DNA from: Neurospora crassa OR74A
Lineage: Eukaryota; Ascomycota; Sordariomycetes; Sordariales; Sordariaceae
Assembly: GCF_000182925.2 (NCBI RefSeq)
Contig: NC_026503.1
Coordinates: 3,038,001-3,102,000, forward strand
Direction: 5' to 3'
Length of the DNA: 64,000 bases
Shown: positions 11,801-21,277 of the stretch, one piece after another
How the letters are laid out: each line of letters begins with the position of its first letter
Position numbering within the stretch: position 1 is the stretch's first letter
Translations under genes and position numbers: made by a program
Notes under the pieces: model-generated
Told to the model about the DNA's origin: nothing
Seen by the model: the letters and a program-made list of their open reading frames with translations, nothing else
The model's database searches: none

Positions 11801-14765
11801 CGAAGGAGGCTGTTTCTTCTCCTATCGAGGAGAAGCAGGTCACGCCGACCATGCCAAAGCCAGAGTTCATCACTCGTGTTGACTCTAGGGCGTCTGTGAA
11901 AAGCCACGGCCATCAGCGTTCTGGGAGTGTCGCCGACCTCGTCAACTCTTTCAAGACAAAGGTGGCGGAGGAGCCTAAGCCAGCTGAACAGCCCAACACT
12001 GCTGATCTTCCCTCCCGTTCACCTACAAAGATTACTCGCGGCCGTTCAGCGACCAAGGTTCTCGAGCAAGCTACCGTGTTCGCCGCCTTGAATCAGCAGC
12101 CTTCAGAACCCGCTGAGCCCAAGAGCGAGATGGCTTCCGCGTCACCTGCTCGCCCGGCTCTGAGTCATACTCGTTCCAAGTCAAAGGTCCACGAGCAAGC
12201 AGCTCTATTCACAACACTGAACCGGCAACCATCTGAAGCTGCCGAGCCTACCAAGCAACCGGTTACCCAGTCGCCCGTTCGACCGGCGCTCAGTCATACC
12301 CGCTCCAAGTCCAAGGTACAGGAGCAAGCTGCTGCTTTCGTGAACAAGATGAAGGCAGAGCCGACTGAGCGTAGTGCGGAGACCTCGCCTGTTCGACCCG
12401 CGCTGGGACATACTCGTTCGAAATCCAAGGTCCATGAGCAAATCGCTGCTTTAGCTGCGGCCAGCCAAAAGCCGTCTGATGCTGCTGCCGAAACAGCTCC
12501 CTCCACGCCTACATCGATCCGGGGACGGTCTCGCGCAAAATCAATTGTTCAAGAGAAACTGGCTGCCCTTGCCACAGCCGACCACCAAATGAAGCCTGCG
12601 GAGCCTGAGGCAGACATGGCCGCCCAGTCTCCCTCCCCAAGAAAGCTTGATATGAAAAGAATGTCTAGGTTCCTTGATGAGCAGACTCAGCCAATTCTGA
12701 ATCCCGAGACCGAAAAGACTTCACGGCCGTCTTCCCCTGTCAAACAACGGGCTTTCCCCGATTTTCCTCGGACTTCGTCAACGAAGGACGTCTCGCCGGT
12801 AAAAGACACCAAGGTCGACTCGGAACCAGTCGTGTCCGTCAAGGCTGGCTCTGCGCTATTTGGAGGCGGTGCTAACGCGGGTCTGCCTCAAGTAACCACG
12901 AAACCTACATCGCCTCCCCCGACCGAGCCTGCTGCCGCCACGACCACCTCTCTTCCTCCCCGTGGTCCAGTCAAGACGCCGACTCCCGAGCCTAGAACGG
13001 AACTTCCACCAAGACTGCCTCTTTCCGCACTGTCGAGCCCCTCTTTCACTTCGTCTCGCAGACCTTCTGTGCCTGAACAGGCCCCTACCCCAGAGCCCCA
13101 GCCTCAGCCAGAGGTGCAGTCACCGCCGCCGCCAAAGGTCCCTCCCAAAAGTGCTAGGCCGTTGCCCGCAACCCCAGAAGCCGAGGCTCCGCCTGTGCCC
13201 CGCAAGGACAGCATCCCGCTTCCTTCTCTCCCCAACTTTGATTTTCAGCAGCAACCTCAGCCACGACCTCAGCAGCAACCTCAGCAGCAGCAGCAGCAGC
13301 CACAGTCACCCCAGCACCAGCAAACTCAGCAACAGCCACACGGTCTCCGACATACGAGGTCGGCATCAAAGTACGGCTCAGATGCCCAGGCACTGTTGAG
13401 TGACTTCTTTGGTACCGAGCGTCCTCGTCGTCGCTACATGGCCGACGCCGCCGACGTGATCATGCGGCGGCCAAACCCTGGCTTCCGCATTCAAACCCAG
13501 CGTGCCCAGCTTTACCAGTTCGCCGCCGATGGCAAGAAGCTGCCCGTTCCCGCCCACCGCGAGCGTATTCTCTTTGAGCGGGAGATGTACCTCTGCACCC
13601 ACACCTTCACCAACGAATCGGGCAAGAAGGTCAGCGAGGTGTACTTCTGGGTTGGCGACGAGGTTCCCGAAGCGGTCACTGACGACGCCCTGATGTATGC
13701 CGCGCGTGAAGCCAGAACGTTTGGTGGCAAGCTGGTCAAGATGGTGCAGGGCAAGGAGACCAGCGAGTTTATGCAGGCGCTAGGCGGTATCGTCATCATT
13801 CGTCGCGGTTCCAGCAATAAGTTTGACTCGCTCGCGCAAACCATGTTCTGTGGCAGACGCTTCCTTGGACAGGTAGCGTTTGATGAGGTAGACTTTGCGC
13901 CTTCGAGCCTGTGCTCTGGTTTCCCTTACCTGATCACCAAGCAGGGCAAGTGCTACTTGTGGAAGGGTAAGGGGTCGGATGTGGATGAGCTTGGCTGTGC
14001 TAGACTCGTTGGTATGGACTTGAGCCTAATGGGGGAGTTGGAAGAAATCGAGGAAGGATTTGAACCGCCGAACTTCTGGAGGGATATCTTCGGGGGTGAG
14101 GGACCGGGCGTCCGGCCGATGAGCGCGGATCATTGGAGGCTGAAGCCAAATTACGAGAAGTACTGTGGGAGACTGTTTTGTTCGAATGCCAATGCCTCTG
14201 GCAAGGATCAGGTGAGTTTTTAATCTGACCTTCCCCGTCACTGATAATTCAACATGCACTAACGCAACAACAGATCGTCGAGATCTCTCCGTTCAAACAA
14301 ACAGACCTGCTCTCCACAAACATCTACGTTCTCGACGCCTTCTTCGAAATGTACATCATCGTCGGTGCTCGCTCTCAGGACCAATACGCCTCCTTCCACA
14401 ACGCCCTCGACTTCGCCCAGGAATACTCTATCCTCGCCGCCGGCATGGAAGACCGTCCCTTTGTCCCTATCTCCACCGTCGTATTGGAGGGTATTCCCAG
14501 AGACCTCAAGAGCGTATTCCGCAAGTGGTCGGACTCACTCAGCCCAACCATTATGAACCACCTTGGTGGTAATGTAACCGTCGGCGGTGGCAGTCCGCCT
14601 GCTGATGTCAGGAGCCCGGGAAGTGTCAGGAGTTTCAGCAACTCTAGCATTATGAGTCAGCATCCGGGACAAAGTGGCCAGACTCAACAGGGCCCGGGGT
14701 TGAGAAGAGGGAGGAGTTTGAGGATCGTGCCACTTAACCAGGCGCTCAAGGCTCTGCAAGACTAG
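8887..14765 (+). CDS. Large gelsolin-repeat protein with disordered N-terminus (DUF4045 type)
   Basis: A protein of 1826 residues from three exons: 8887-9025, 9362-14211 and 14274-14765. Exon 1 encodes a charged helix (MSDEVSDFLRSVELLKGRR) that splices in frame to RARSISPQKSSP. Roughly 1300 residues of Ser/Pro/Thr-rich disorder follow, with five imperfect repeats at residues 930-1120 (core HTRSKSKVHEQ) and a glutamine-rich run at about residues 1340-1375. The C-terminal 450 residues hold three gelsolin/villin-like modules, marked by EVYFWVGDEVPE, KCYLWKGKGSDVDELG and NIYVLDAFFEMYIIVG. Gelsolin modules bind actin or PIP2; an actin-linked role in the cytoplasm is therefore inferred. The order, disordered DUF4045-like region before gelsolin modules, is known from filamentous ascomycetes. 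The first intron (336 bp) is unusually long for this genome and carries CTG/TTG triplet runs. Confidence 0.92.
12019..12580 (+). repeat. Five tandem coding repeats of about 34 residues in the gelsolin protein
   Basis: The encoded copies share the pattern RPALSHTRSKSKVHEQAA followed by a short helix and PSE/AEP. Copies 2-4 are close to each other. Copies 1 (SPTKITRGRSATKVLEQ) and 5 (TSIRGRSRAKSIVQEKLA) have diverged. The array lies in the disordered region before the gelsolin modules. Confidence 0.85.
13246..13345 (+). repeat. CAG/CAA glutamine-rich run (coding)
   Basis: A run of CAG, CAA and CCT/CCA codons gives a Gln/Pro-rich stretch in the gelsolin protein just before its first gelsolin module. 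It is likely variable in length among strains. Confidence 0.8.
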
Positions 14766-15618
14766 GAGAAGGCAGAATCTGAGTCGAAATGTCTGTTGTG
14801 AGGGATCTATAGGGGACAGTGTATGAGTAATCTCGAAGTGTGACAAGGGGCAGCTGAAACGGTATATTTGTCTTGGCTTGTTGGAGTTTATTGACGGAAG
14901 ATATCAAAGGCAAAAGGGAAAGAAGCATAAGTCGGTTCGGTTTGGGGCTGCATTGTGATGCGTAGCATACTAAAAGGCGGTTCAAGACCTGGAGTGGAAA
15001 GCTAGACATACACACACTACACCGGGTCGCAGCAGTTGCATAATTTACTTTGTTGAAGCCTTCGAGGAGCGTTCCATCCTGGTGATTTCTGTATGTCGGA
15101 TTGACGGTAATGTGTGAAGGGCTGTTGTGTGCCGAGTTGTTGCCACTTTGTTGCTACGGCAACACAACGGTCATTGTAACACAGAGGGGGCAGCGGGAAA
15201 AGCACACTCTCGTCGGCTCTTGCTGTATGCGAATACTCATAATGTACTCAAAGTCTAGGTAATTACTTGTAGTTGTAGACCGAAAGCGGTGATACCTATT
15301 CACATGTTAGTTGATAAGCCTAACAAGTCGGATCCGATAACGATAGCCTTGGGCTGCCCATGCAACAAGCGAATCACCTCCGCATATTGGGGGGTATCCT
15401 GACCCACATCAGTGCACTGAACGTCACCACTGGACCTTGACAACAGCAGTCGCTTTTCCCAAACCTAACCACTTTTCTTTCGGCATCGCTTTCGGAGCAG
15501 AGAGCTGCCACATCGACGCGAAGAAAGCAATGTCTTTCAAACCTTGTTCATTCACCCGAGTCACAATCGCATCCTAATCCACTCTCCAAAACATTTATTC
15601 ACAGATAGCCATTTCACC
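14766..15618. other. Intergenic between gelsolin gene and MED10
   Basis: No gene seen. It holds the gelsolin 3' UTR and the promoter and leader of MED10. Only short unsupported frames occur. Confidence 0.5.
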
Positions 15619-16468
15619 ATGGCGCCTGTAACCGCCACTCACCAAGAGGCGCAGGGTGCGTCTCTCCCCCATTCTGTCCTTCCGGAGCCATCCAACTCCC
15701 TCATGAGATTTCTTGACTAACTCCCCCTTTTCCCTTACCATAGAGTCCGTCAAAAATGTAATCCAAGACCTCCTAAACCTCATGGTCCAAGTCTCCCAAT
15801 ACGACACCAACCCTTCCTCGAGCAACAACAACACGCCCACCAGCTCCCGAGCCAGCGGCGGCGGCGGCGGCGGCGGTGGGGGACACGCCTCCTCACGCGA
15901 CATCATTGCCCAATCCCTCCAAACCCTCGACGCCTCCCTCCTCTCCGTCTACCGCACCGCGAACCTCCTCCCTTCCTCCCCTTCCTCCGGCCCTTCCAAC
16001 AATCAACCCCAGCAGGGAACCACCGAACTCGAACGCGCCGAAGCCGCCCAATTCGCCTCCACCTTCAACAACACGCACAACCCGTACGCGCCCCATGTGC
16101 ACCAACCGGGCCCGCAGAACCCAGGCATTCCGATCCCGCTGATTACGTACGTCGAGAACGGACGGAACCCGGACGTGTACACGCGCGAGTTCATCGAGCT
16201 GGTGCGTAGGAGCAACCAGCTGATGCGGGGCAAGATGCACGCTTTTAGGGATTTCCGGGACGTTCTCGCGGGCGAGATGGAGGCGGCGTTGCCGGAGCTG
16301 AGGGAGGATATCAAGCGGGTGGTGGAGGCGACGGGAGGGCCTGGGCCGGCGGAGGGAAGCGAGGAGAGGGCCAGGGAAGGGGTGGTGGGCAGTTTGAGTG
16401 CTGGTGGTGAGGGACAACAGGGACAAGGGCAGGGACAACAGGGACAAGGGCAGCAAAGCGGGCAGTAG
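15619..16468 (+). CDS. med10: Mediator of RNA polymerase II transcription subunit 10
   Basis: A 253-residue nuclear protein in two exons: 15619-15655 and 15744-16468. It belongs to the middle module of Mediator, the coactivator that links activators to RNA polymerase II. Family landmarks are ESVKNVIQDLLNLMVQVSQY at the N-terminus, NNTHNPYAPHVHQPG, GIPIPLITYVENGRNPDVYT and EFIELVRRSNQLMRGKMHAF, a good match to MED10/Nut2. Compared with yeast Nut2 it is longer because of two inserts: a Ser/Asn stretch ending in eight or nine glycines (about 15855-15880) and a Gln/Gly-rich tail with repeats of GQQGQGQ (16410-16465). The start at the ATG in a TTCACCATGG context gives a short first exon of 12 codons plus one base. 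Both splice sites keep the frame. Confidence 0.93.
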
Positions 16469-17027
16469 GAGTGTGCTTCGCTGGATGCTCTATCACCGAT
16501 CTCAGAAGAGTGAGGTGCGGACCGTGTGGACGGTCTAATTGGAAGAGACAGTTCCAACCGCTGCGAAAGAGGAGGGGGTCAATCTTTCTGATTGCTAATC
16601 TGGACCTTGCCGGTGCATATGAGGGTTTACATGGTTTTTTTGCTGGGTAATGGCGTTCAAGAAAACAAAAGGAACAAAAGGGATTAGGCGTTTTGCGTGG
16701 ATTTTCTTGAGGCAATGGGTTTATCGTGGCATGGCGTGCGCATGAAGGGGTTCACAAAGGATTGTGGATAGGAGGCACAGTATGGACGTCAGGTGGAATG
16801 CTCATCAAGAAGGAGGCTTTCGAACTTCAAGGGAATTTAATCTTTTTAATTGCCCAATCCCGGTGCTCGAGTCAAAAGCGAAACCAGTAACTAATTTCTA
16901 ACCCCCAGCAGACAACCAAAGGACAGGGCAACCTCTCTCTCTCCTGCCTTTTCCTCATGTGAAGGTGGCAATGCCAAAAAGAATATACTAGCAGTGGGGT
17001 TCAAAAAGGGGAATTTTCAAAAAAGAG
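16469..17027. other. 3' side of MED10, upstream of the tRNA terminus
   Basis: No gene seen. The stretch includes the MED10 3' UTR. A run of A at 17018-17024 appears on the minus strand as T residues just after the tRNA end and fits a Pol III terminator. Confidence 0.5.
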
Positions 17028-17112
17028 TGGACGAGCTGGGAATCGAACCCAGGACCTTTCGCATACAGATGAGTATGCTAAGCGAACGCTCTACCAACTG
17101 AGCCACACGCCC
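17028..17112 (-). tRNA. tRNA-Ala (AGC) with a 12-nt intron
   Basis: The minus strand folds as a tRNA. The 5' acceptor strand is GGGCGTG with a matching 3' side CTCGTCC plus discriminator A, and the T6-T67 mismatch is also present in the yeast tRNA-Ala sequence as I recall it. The D arm is GCTCAGTTGGTAGAGC. The anticodon stem TTCGC/GCGAA encloses TTAGCA...T with anticodon AGC. The T arm is CTGGG TTCGATT CCCAG. The 12 extra bases (TACTCATCTGTA) sit right after position 37, where nuclear tRNA introns lie. A T-rich stretch follows the 3' end. Confidence 0.93.
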
Positions 17113-17389
17113 TATGTGTGCTTTGTTATTGGCTGATTATGCTTTCAGTGCCCAAGTACGCAAGGTCTCTTTGTCTGAGAGACAGCATACTGACAAGGAG
17201 GATGACCAGCATAATCACAAAGGACAAGGACACTCGCTGGTCAGATTCCTGTAATTGATTGTTTATCAATAACTACAACCTAAAGCTACCTATAAAGATA
17301 CTTTTTTGCACCAGCAAACAAATCAATCTTTCAACTCACCCGCACACACATCAGCTACCTCCAGGTAGCTACCTGTACCCAATCTATCA
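17113..17389. other. Spacer between tRNA 5' flank and LIM gene 3' end
   Basis: No gene seen. It is the 5' flank of the tRNA and the probable 3' UTR of the LIM gene that ends at 17390. Confidence 0.5.
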
Positions 17390-20209
17390 TCATTGTCTTC
17401 CAAACAACCTCTTCAACTCAGCATGCACACTCTTCCGCTTCGGCAGCCTCTTTACAGACATCCCAGCACCTGACGCCCAACTGGTATCTGCCGTCATCAT
17501 CTTTCCAGCGCTCGGCGTCCGAGTCTGAGTCCAATTACTACCCCTGAGACCCGTACCTCCTCCTTCTCCTTTCTCCTCCCTAGTTTCCGTGCCAGGAGTG
17601 GATTCCGGCGATGAGGTTGCTCCTTCTGTTTCTTTGGCACTGGTAGAAGCAGCGGTTACCACCGGTTTCCCGATAGTTGGTTCCCCCTTGCTGTTGTTCC
17701 TGGTCAGTTTTCTTTGGACGGTGATGTTAAGTGGAGTGGGAGATGTGGGACCGTTGGGCGAACTGTTGTGGGTACTACTGTATGGTAGGCTTCTCGGCGG
17801 CAGAGTTGGTGACTGAGGTGACTGAGAGTGGGATGTGAAGTGGTGATTTTGTCCATGATCATGCGCCCCTTCCCTGCGCAGAGAGTGCGATATCGACCGG
17901 CGGATTGTTGCTTGTCCGTTTGTAGTCGGATACGGCTCTGCTGGATGAAAGGACTGCCCTACTCCTACACCTTCTCCCTCCCCCTCATCAAAAGCCCCTT
18001 CTCGACGTATGGAATGTGACACAGACCTCCGGATGGAGGTTCTTTCTCCAATATGGGATGATGACTGCAAAAACGACGACGGTGGTTGAGAAGTCGAGTA
18101 CACCGAAACCTGATTTGCCAGAAAGTCACTCTCAGTTTCTCCCGAAGATGTGTTGTTACTGAGTTGACTCTCCCACCCCCTCGTGATAGCGCTCACACCA
18201 GGTCCACCTACCCGAATCGAGCGTACCGATGACCGAGTCACCTGTGCCGGGGAGGAAGAAGGAAGAAGACTTGTTGAAGCCTTGACGGGCTGATACCGCT
18301 CCAGATACTCGGAGCTAGTTGATACAACAGGTATCGAAACCGTTGCGGAGCCCATCCGGTTGATTTGGGATTTTGGCCCTGCCTGGCCACTTCTCCAGAT
18401 CTGGATTGGCTTTGGCATACTTGCTGCCCCAAGCTCGTGGGTTTGTGCTCTCTGCTGTCTTTTTGCTAGGTTGTTTGATTGAAGATGAGGAGGAGAAGAG
18501 GGAAAGCCAGTGTCGGAGCTGGTGGGAGTCAGTGGACGATAGGGCTGTTGGAGGACGCGTAGGAGAGGGAGTGGTTGGTTTGTAGGTGTGTGGCGCTGGT
18601 CTTTGCTTGCGATGCCTCTTTCGAAAATGGTGGCGACGTTTCGGACGGATGAAGGACGAGACAGGGTTTCTGATTGATTGTTGCAAGAGGAAGTAATGGG
18701 ATTTGAGGAGACATTGGAGTCTGTTGAGGGCCATGAGTCTCTGGCTGAGTTTTCGGCTGAGTTTTTGGTCGTTTCCTTGGGATGGCTGGAGGACATAGAA
18801 GGGACGATGAGCGGTTGTTCGCTCACGAAGGAAGTACCGGTGCGAAGATTAGGAGTTCGTCGGCCAAGGACTGAGGAGGGCCGCGATAAAGCATCGTCGG
18901 ACGGCTCTGGGCTTGTTGCGCGGGGTGATATCGCGCCTGATTGTCGACGGATGAGAGCATGAGTAGCTGCCGGCTGAGGTAGCGTTTGGATAACCGTAGC
19001 AGTAGACGAACCCTCGGATAATCCTTGACTGATGGGTCGCGGCGTCGAAATTGTCTCTCTGGACTTATCATGCCTCGAGTTGATAGTCCCGGTTTTGTGA
19101 TCGAGATGTTCCCGCGCTCCAGTCTGCATCCAATCCGGTATCGGCTTCATCAGACCCGGTCTAAACGCCTCTCGACCAACAGGATCAAAGATGTTGACGT
19201 AGATAGTCTCGGGTTTGTCTGAGCCAGAGCTTGAAGCCATCTCTTCTCTGGTCAATGAACTGTCATCCACCGCGCCCCTCCTCAACGACGATAAACCACC
19301 CTTACCACCATTTCTAGCCTTCTCTTTCTCTTTCTTCCTTTCCTTCTCCTTATCGCCCTCCCGCATTTCCCACCTCTGTCTCGTCAACCCTCCATCTACT
19401 CTATCAATCCTCTCCAACCCCTTCTTCACCACAACCTTCTCCCTTTCCTCCTTGTCCCCATCCCCAAGCCCCTCTTCTCCTTCAACCTCAACCAAACATC
19501 CCTTACACAGCGGCACCTGATCAATCTCTCTCCCCCCCTTCCTTCCCAACATCTCTCTTCTTCCCATTTCATCATTATTCCTCAACTTTGCATCGCCATC
19601 TCCCCAAGCCTTCCCAAACCCAACCTCGGGCGGTCTCACCACCCTCTTACTCCCGCACAACAAACACCCATAACACGCTTTATGCCAGAAACACCAGCCC
19701 AGACTCACGCACTCCTCTCCGCGCAGAACCACTTCGCCACACACCTAGTAGATGGACAGGTCGATTATGGCGCGGTAGCAGGGGGGACAAGCTGGTCTTG
19801 GTACTATTTTCCAGCTGCCTCTTCCATTGGAGGTGGTGCGATGGAAGATGTTCCGATCGGAAGAAGGGTAGGGATGCCAACAGAAGGTACAAGTGAATGA
19901 TGGTTGTTGTTCTGGGGGTTGGCTGCTGGTCGCTGCGGTGGTGGAGGTGGCGGTGGTGGGAACAGAAGGGTTGGGGATGCCGTTGCCGCCGCTGTTGGAT
20001 CTTGGCTGGGATTTGGGGGTTGAATCAGGATGGTTATGAGTCGCTGAGTCGATGGATGAAAATGAAGTGTTGAAGGAGAAGGAGGAGGAGCGGGAAGGGG
20101 GTTTAGGGGGGTTTGCGTCTCGGGTTTTTCTTGTCGAGGGTCTTCGTTGGATGTCGAGGGGTTGGCGCAGAGGGGGTTGCCGTGGTTGAGGATTAGGAAG
20201 GGAGAACAT
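17390..20209 (-). CDS. LIM-type zinc-finger protein, frame interrupted by one TAG at codon 155
   Basis: One reading frame of 940 codons runs from the ATG at 20209 to a stop at 17390, crossed by a single TAG at 19745-19747. Before the TAG are a Pro/Ser-rich leader and two Cys pairs (CTFC at 107-110, CPPC at 141-144). After it comes a LIM pattern: C157, then 18 residues, H176, C179, C182, C185, and a later CKGC (235-238) after an insert longer than the classical LIM spacing. The long Ser-rich tail contains repeated blocks such as TIRRSISHSLRREGA. LIM domains bind proteins; a scaffold role is inferred. The codon before the stop, TAC, occupies the expected first LIM cysteine. TAC TAG read as TGC TGG would give CWVC. 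Explanations are mRNA A-to-I editing, RIP-type mutation, or an unrecognised intron. Downstream coding is otherwise uninterrupted for 784 codons. Confidence 0.75.
19745..19750 (-). other. Candidate A-to-I editing pair (TAC TAG) in the LIM core
   Basis: On the coding strand the adjacent codons TAC (19750-19748) and TAG (19747-19745) each have A preceded by T, the preferred context of sexual-stage A-to-I editing in Sordariomycetes. Editing the second A (19746) changes the stop to Trp. Editing the first (19749) changes Tyr to the Cys demanded by the LIM consensus. This is an inference from sequence; no transcript evidence was available. Confidence 0.45.
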
Positions 20210-21277
20210 GGCGACCGAAGTTGGGAATCGGAGTGGTCACCTGCCATTGAAAGGGTTATTCGTTGGTGAGGCAGAGGAAGAGAATGACAGTATGCGCCTG
20301 GGCGAAAACATCAACGTTATAAATGAAGAATGGGTTCACATCTTTTGTCGCTCGAACTCCAGACAAGAATACCTTGGTGGTAACAGATCCGAGAACAAAT
20401 GTCTGTTGAGCGTACGGTGAGGTGACCTAGCATGTATGTTGAACTCGCTACCGAATGGGTTTGGGTTTATGGATGCTGGGTACCTTGGATATGGAATTCG
20501 ACGAATAGGCTGAAAATGAGAGTTCAAGATCATCGGGCAAAACAGATGCGCTGACGGGCTTCTCACTGAGAACTGAATGGCATGTGGCCCCAGGGGGCAT
20601 CTCCAACTGGAAGCCTCCATGTCAGCTCGTGTCTTTACAGCAAACTTCGGGAAAGACTGACCGACATCAACATTGGCAAGAGCCCCCTGCACATACAATC
20701 ACATACCTACTTACCAGCAACAGGCATGGCCGGAAGGAAGGAGCTACTCAAGGGTAATGGAAAGTACAATATTTCAAGCCGGCTGGGGTGATCCTCAACT
20801 GGAACCTATATCCACACTCCAGCAAGACTCGCTAGAGAAAACAGCCACACAAGGAAAGAACCGGCAAAATATAAAAGCCTTCTCCCACTTGTAACCATGT
20901 CCATATACACATCAACTCCATTACCAGCCAACGCCCTTTCTCCCTCTAGAATGACAGATAGAGCAATGTGAAAATAAGACCAGCACCACGGCTAGCTAAA
21001 CAGATACATAACATAGTCATGCGGGCTCTCCACTGGACGTAGGCCGAAGCAACCATGAGAGAGAGCAAAGGGTCAAAACCCATGAGTACAAAGTAAGAAA
21101 ATCGATACAGACTGCCAACCCAACCGTATGTAAGAATCCAAGTGGGAATTGGGAAATCAGTGATAGTACCAGTCGTAGCAACAACGATTTAATCGAGCCG
21201 TAACTCGCAGTGCTGATGCCAACCCAAGGCAGCAATAGTCAAGCCTCTCAGTCGAAAGGCATGCGCCGGTCTGTCCC
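20210..21277. other. Intergenic: LIM promoter and 3' side of the next minus-strand gene
   Basis: No supported gene. It holds the LIM gene 5' flank and the 3' UTR of the gene ending at 21278. The open frames at 20208-20420 and 20582-20894 (+) lack any recognisable motif. Confidence 0.5.

Noticed and set aside
15893-16557. Two minus-strand frames of more than 180 codons
   Set aside because: They are antisense to the well-supported MED10 coding exon.
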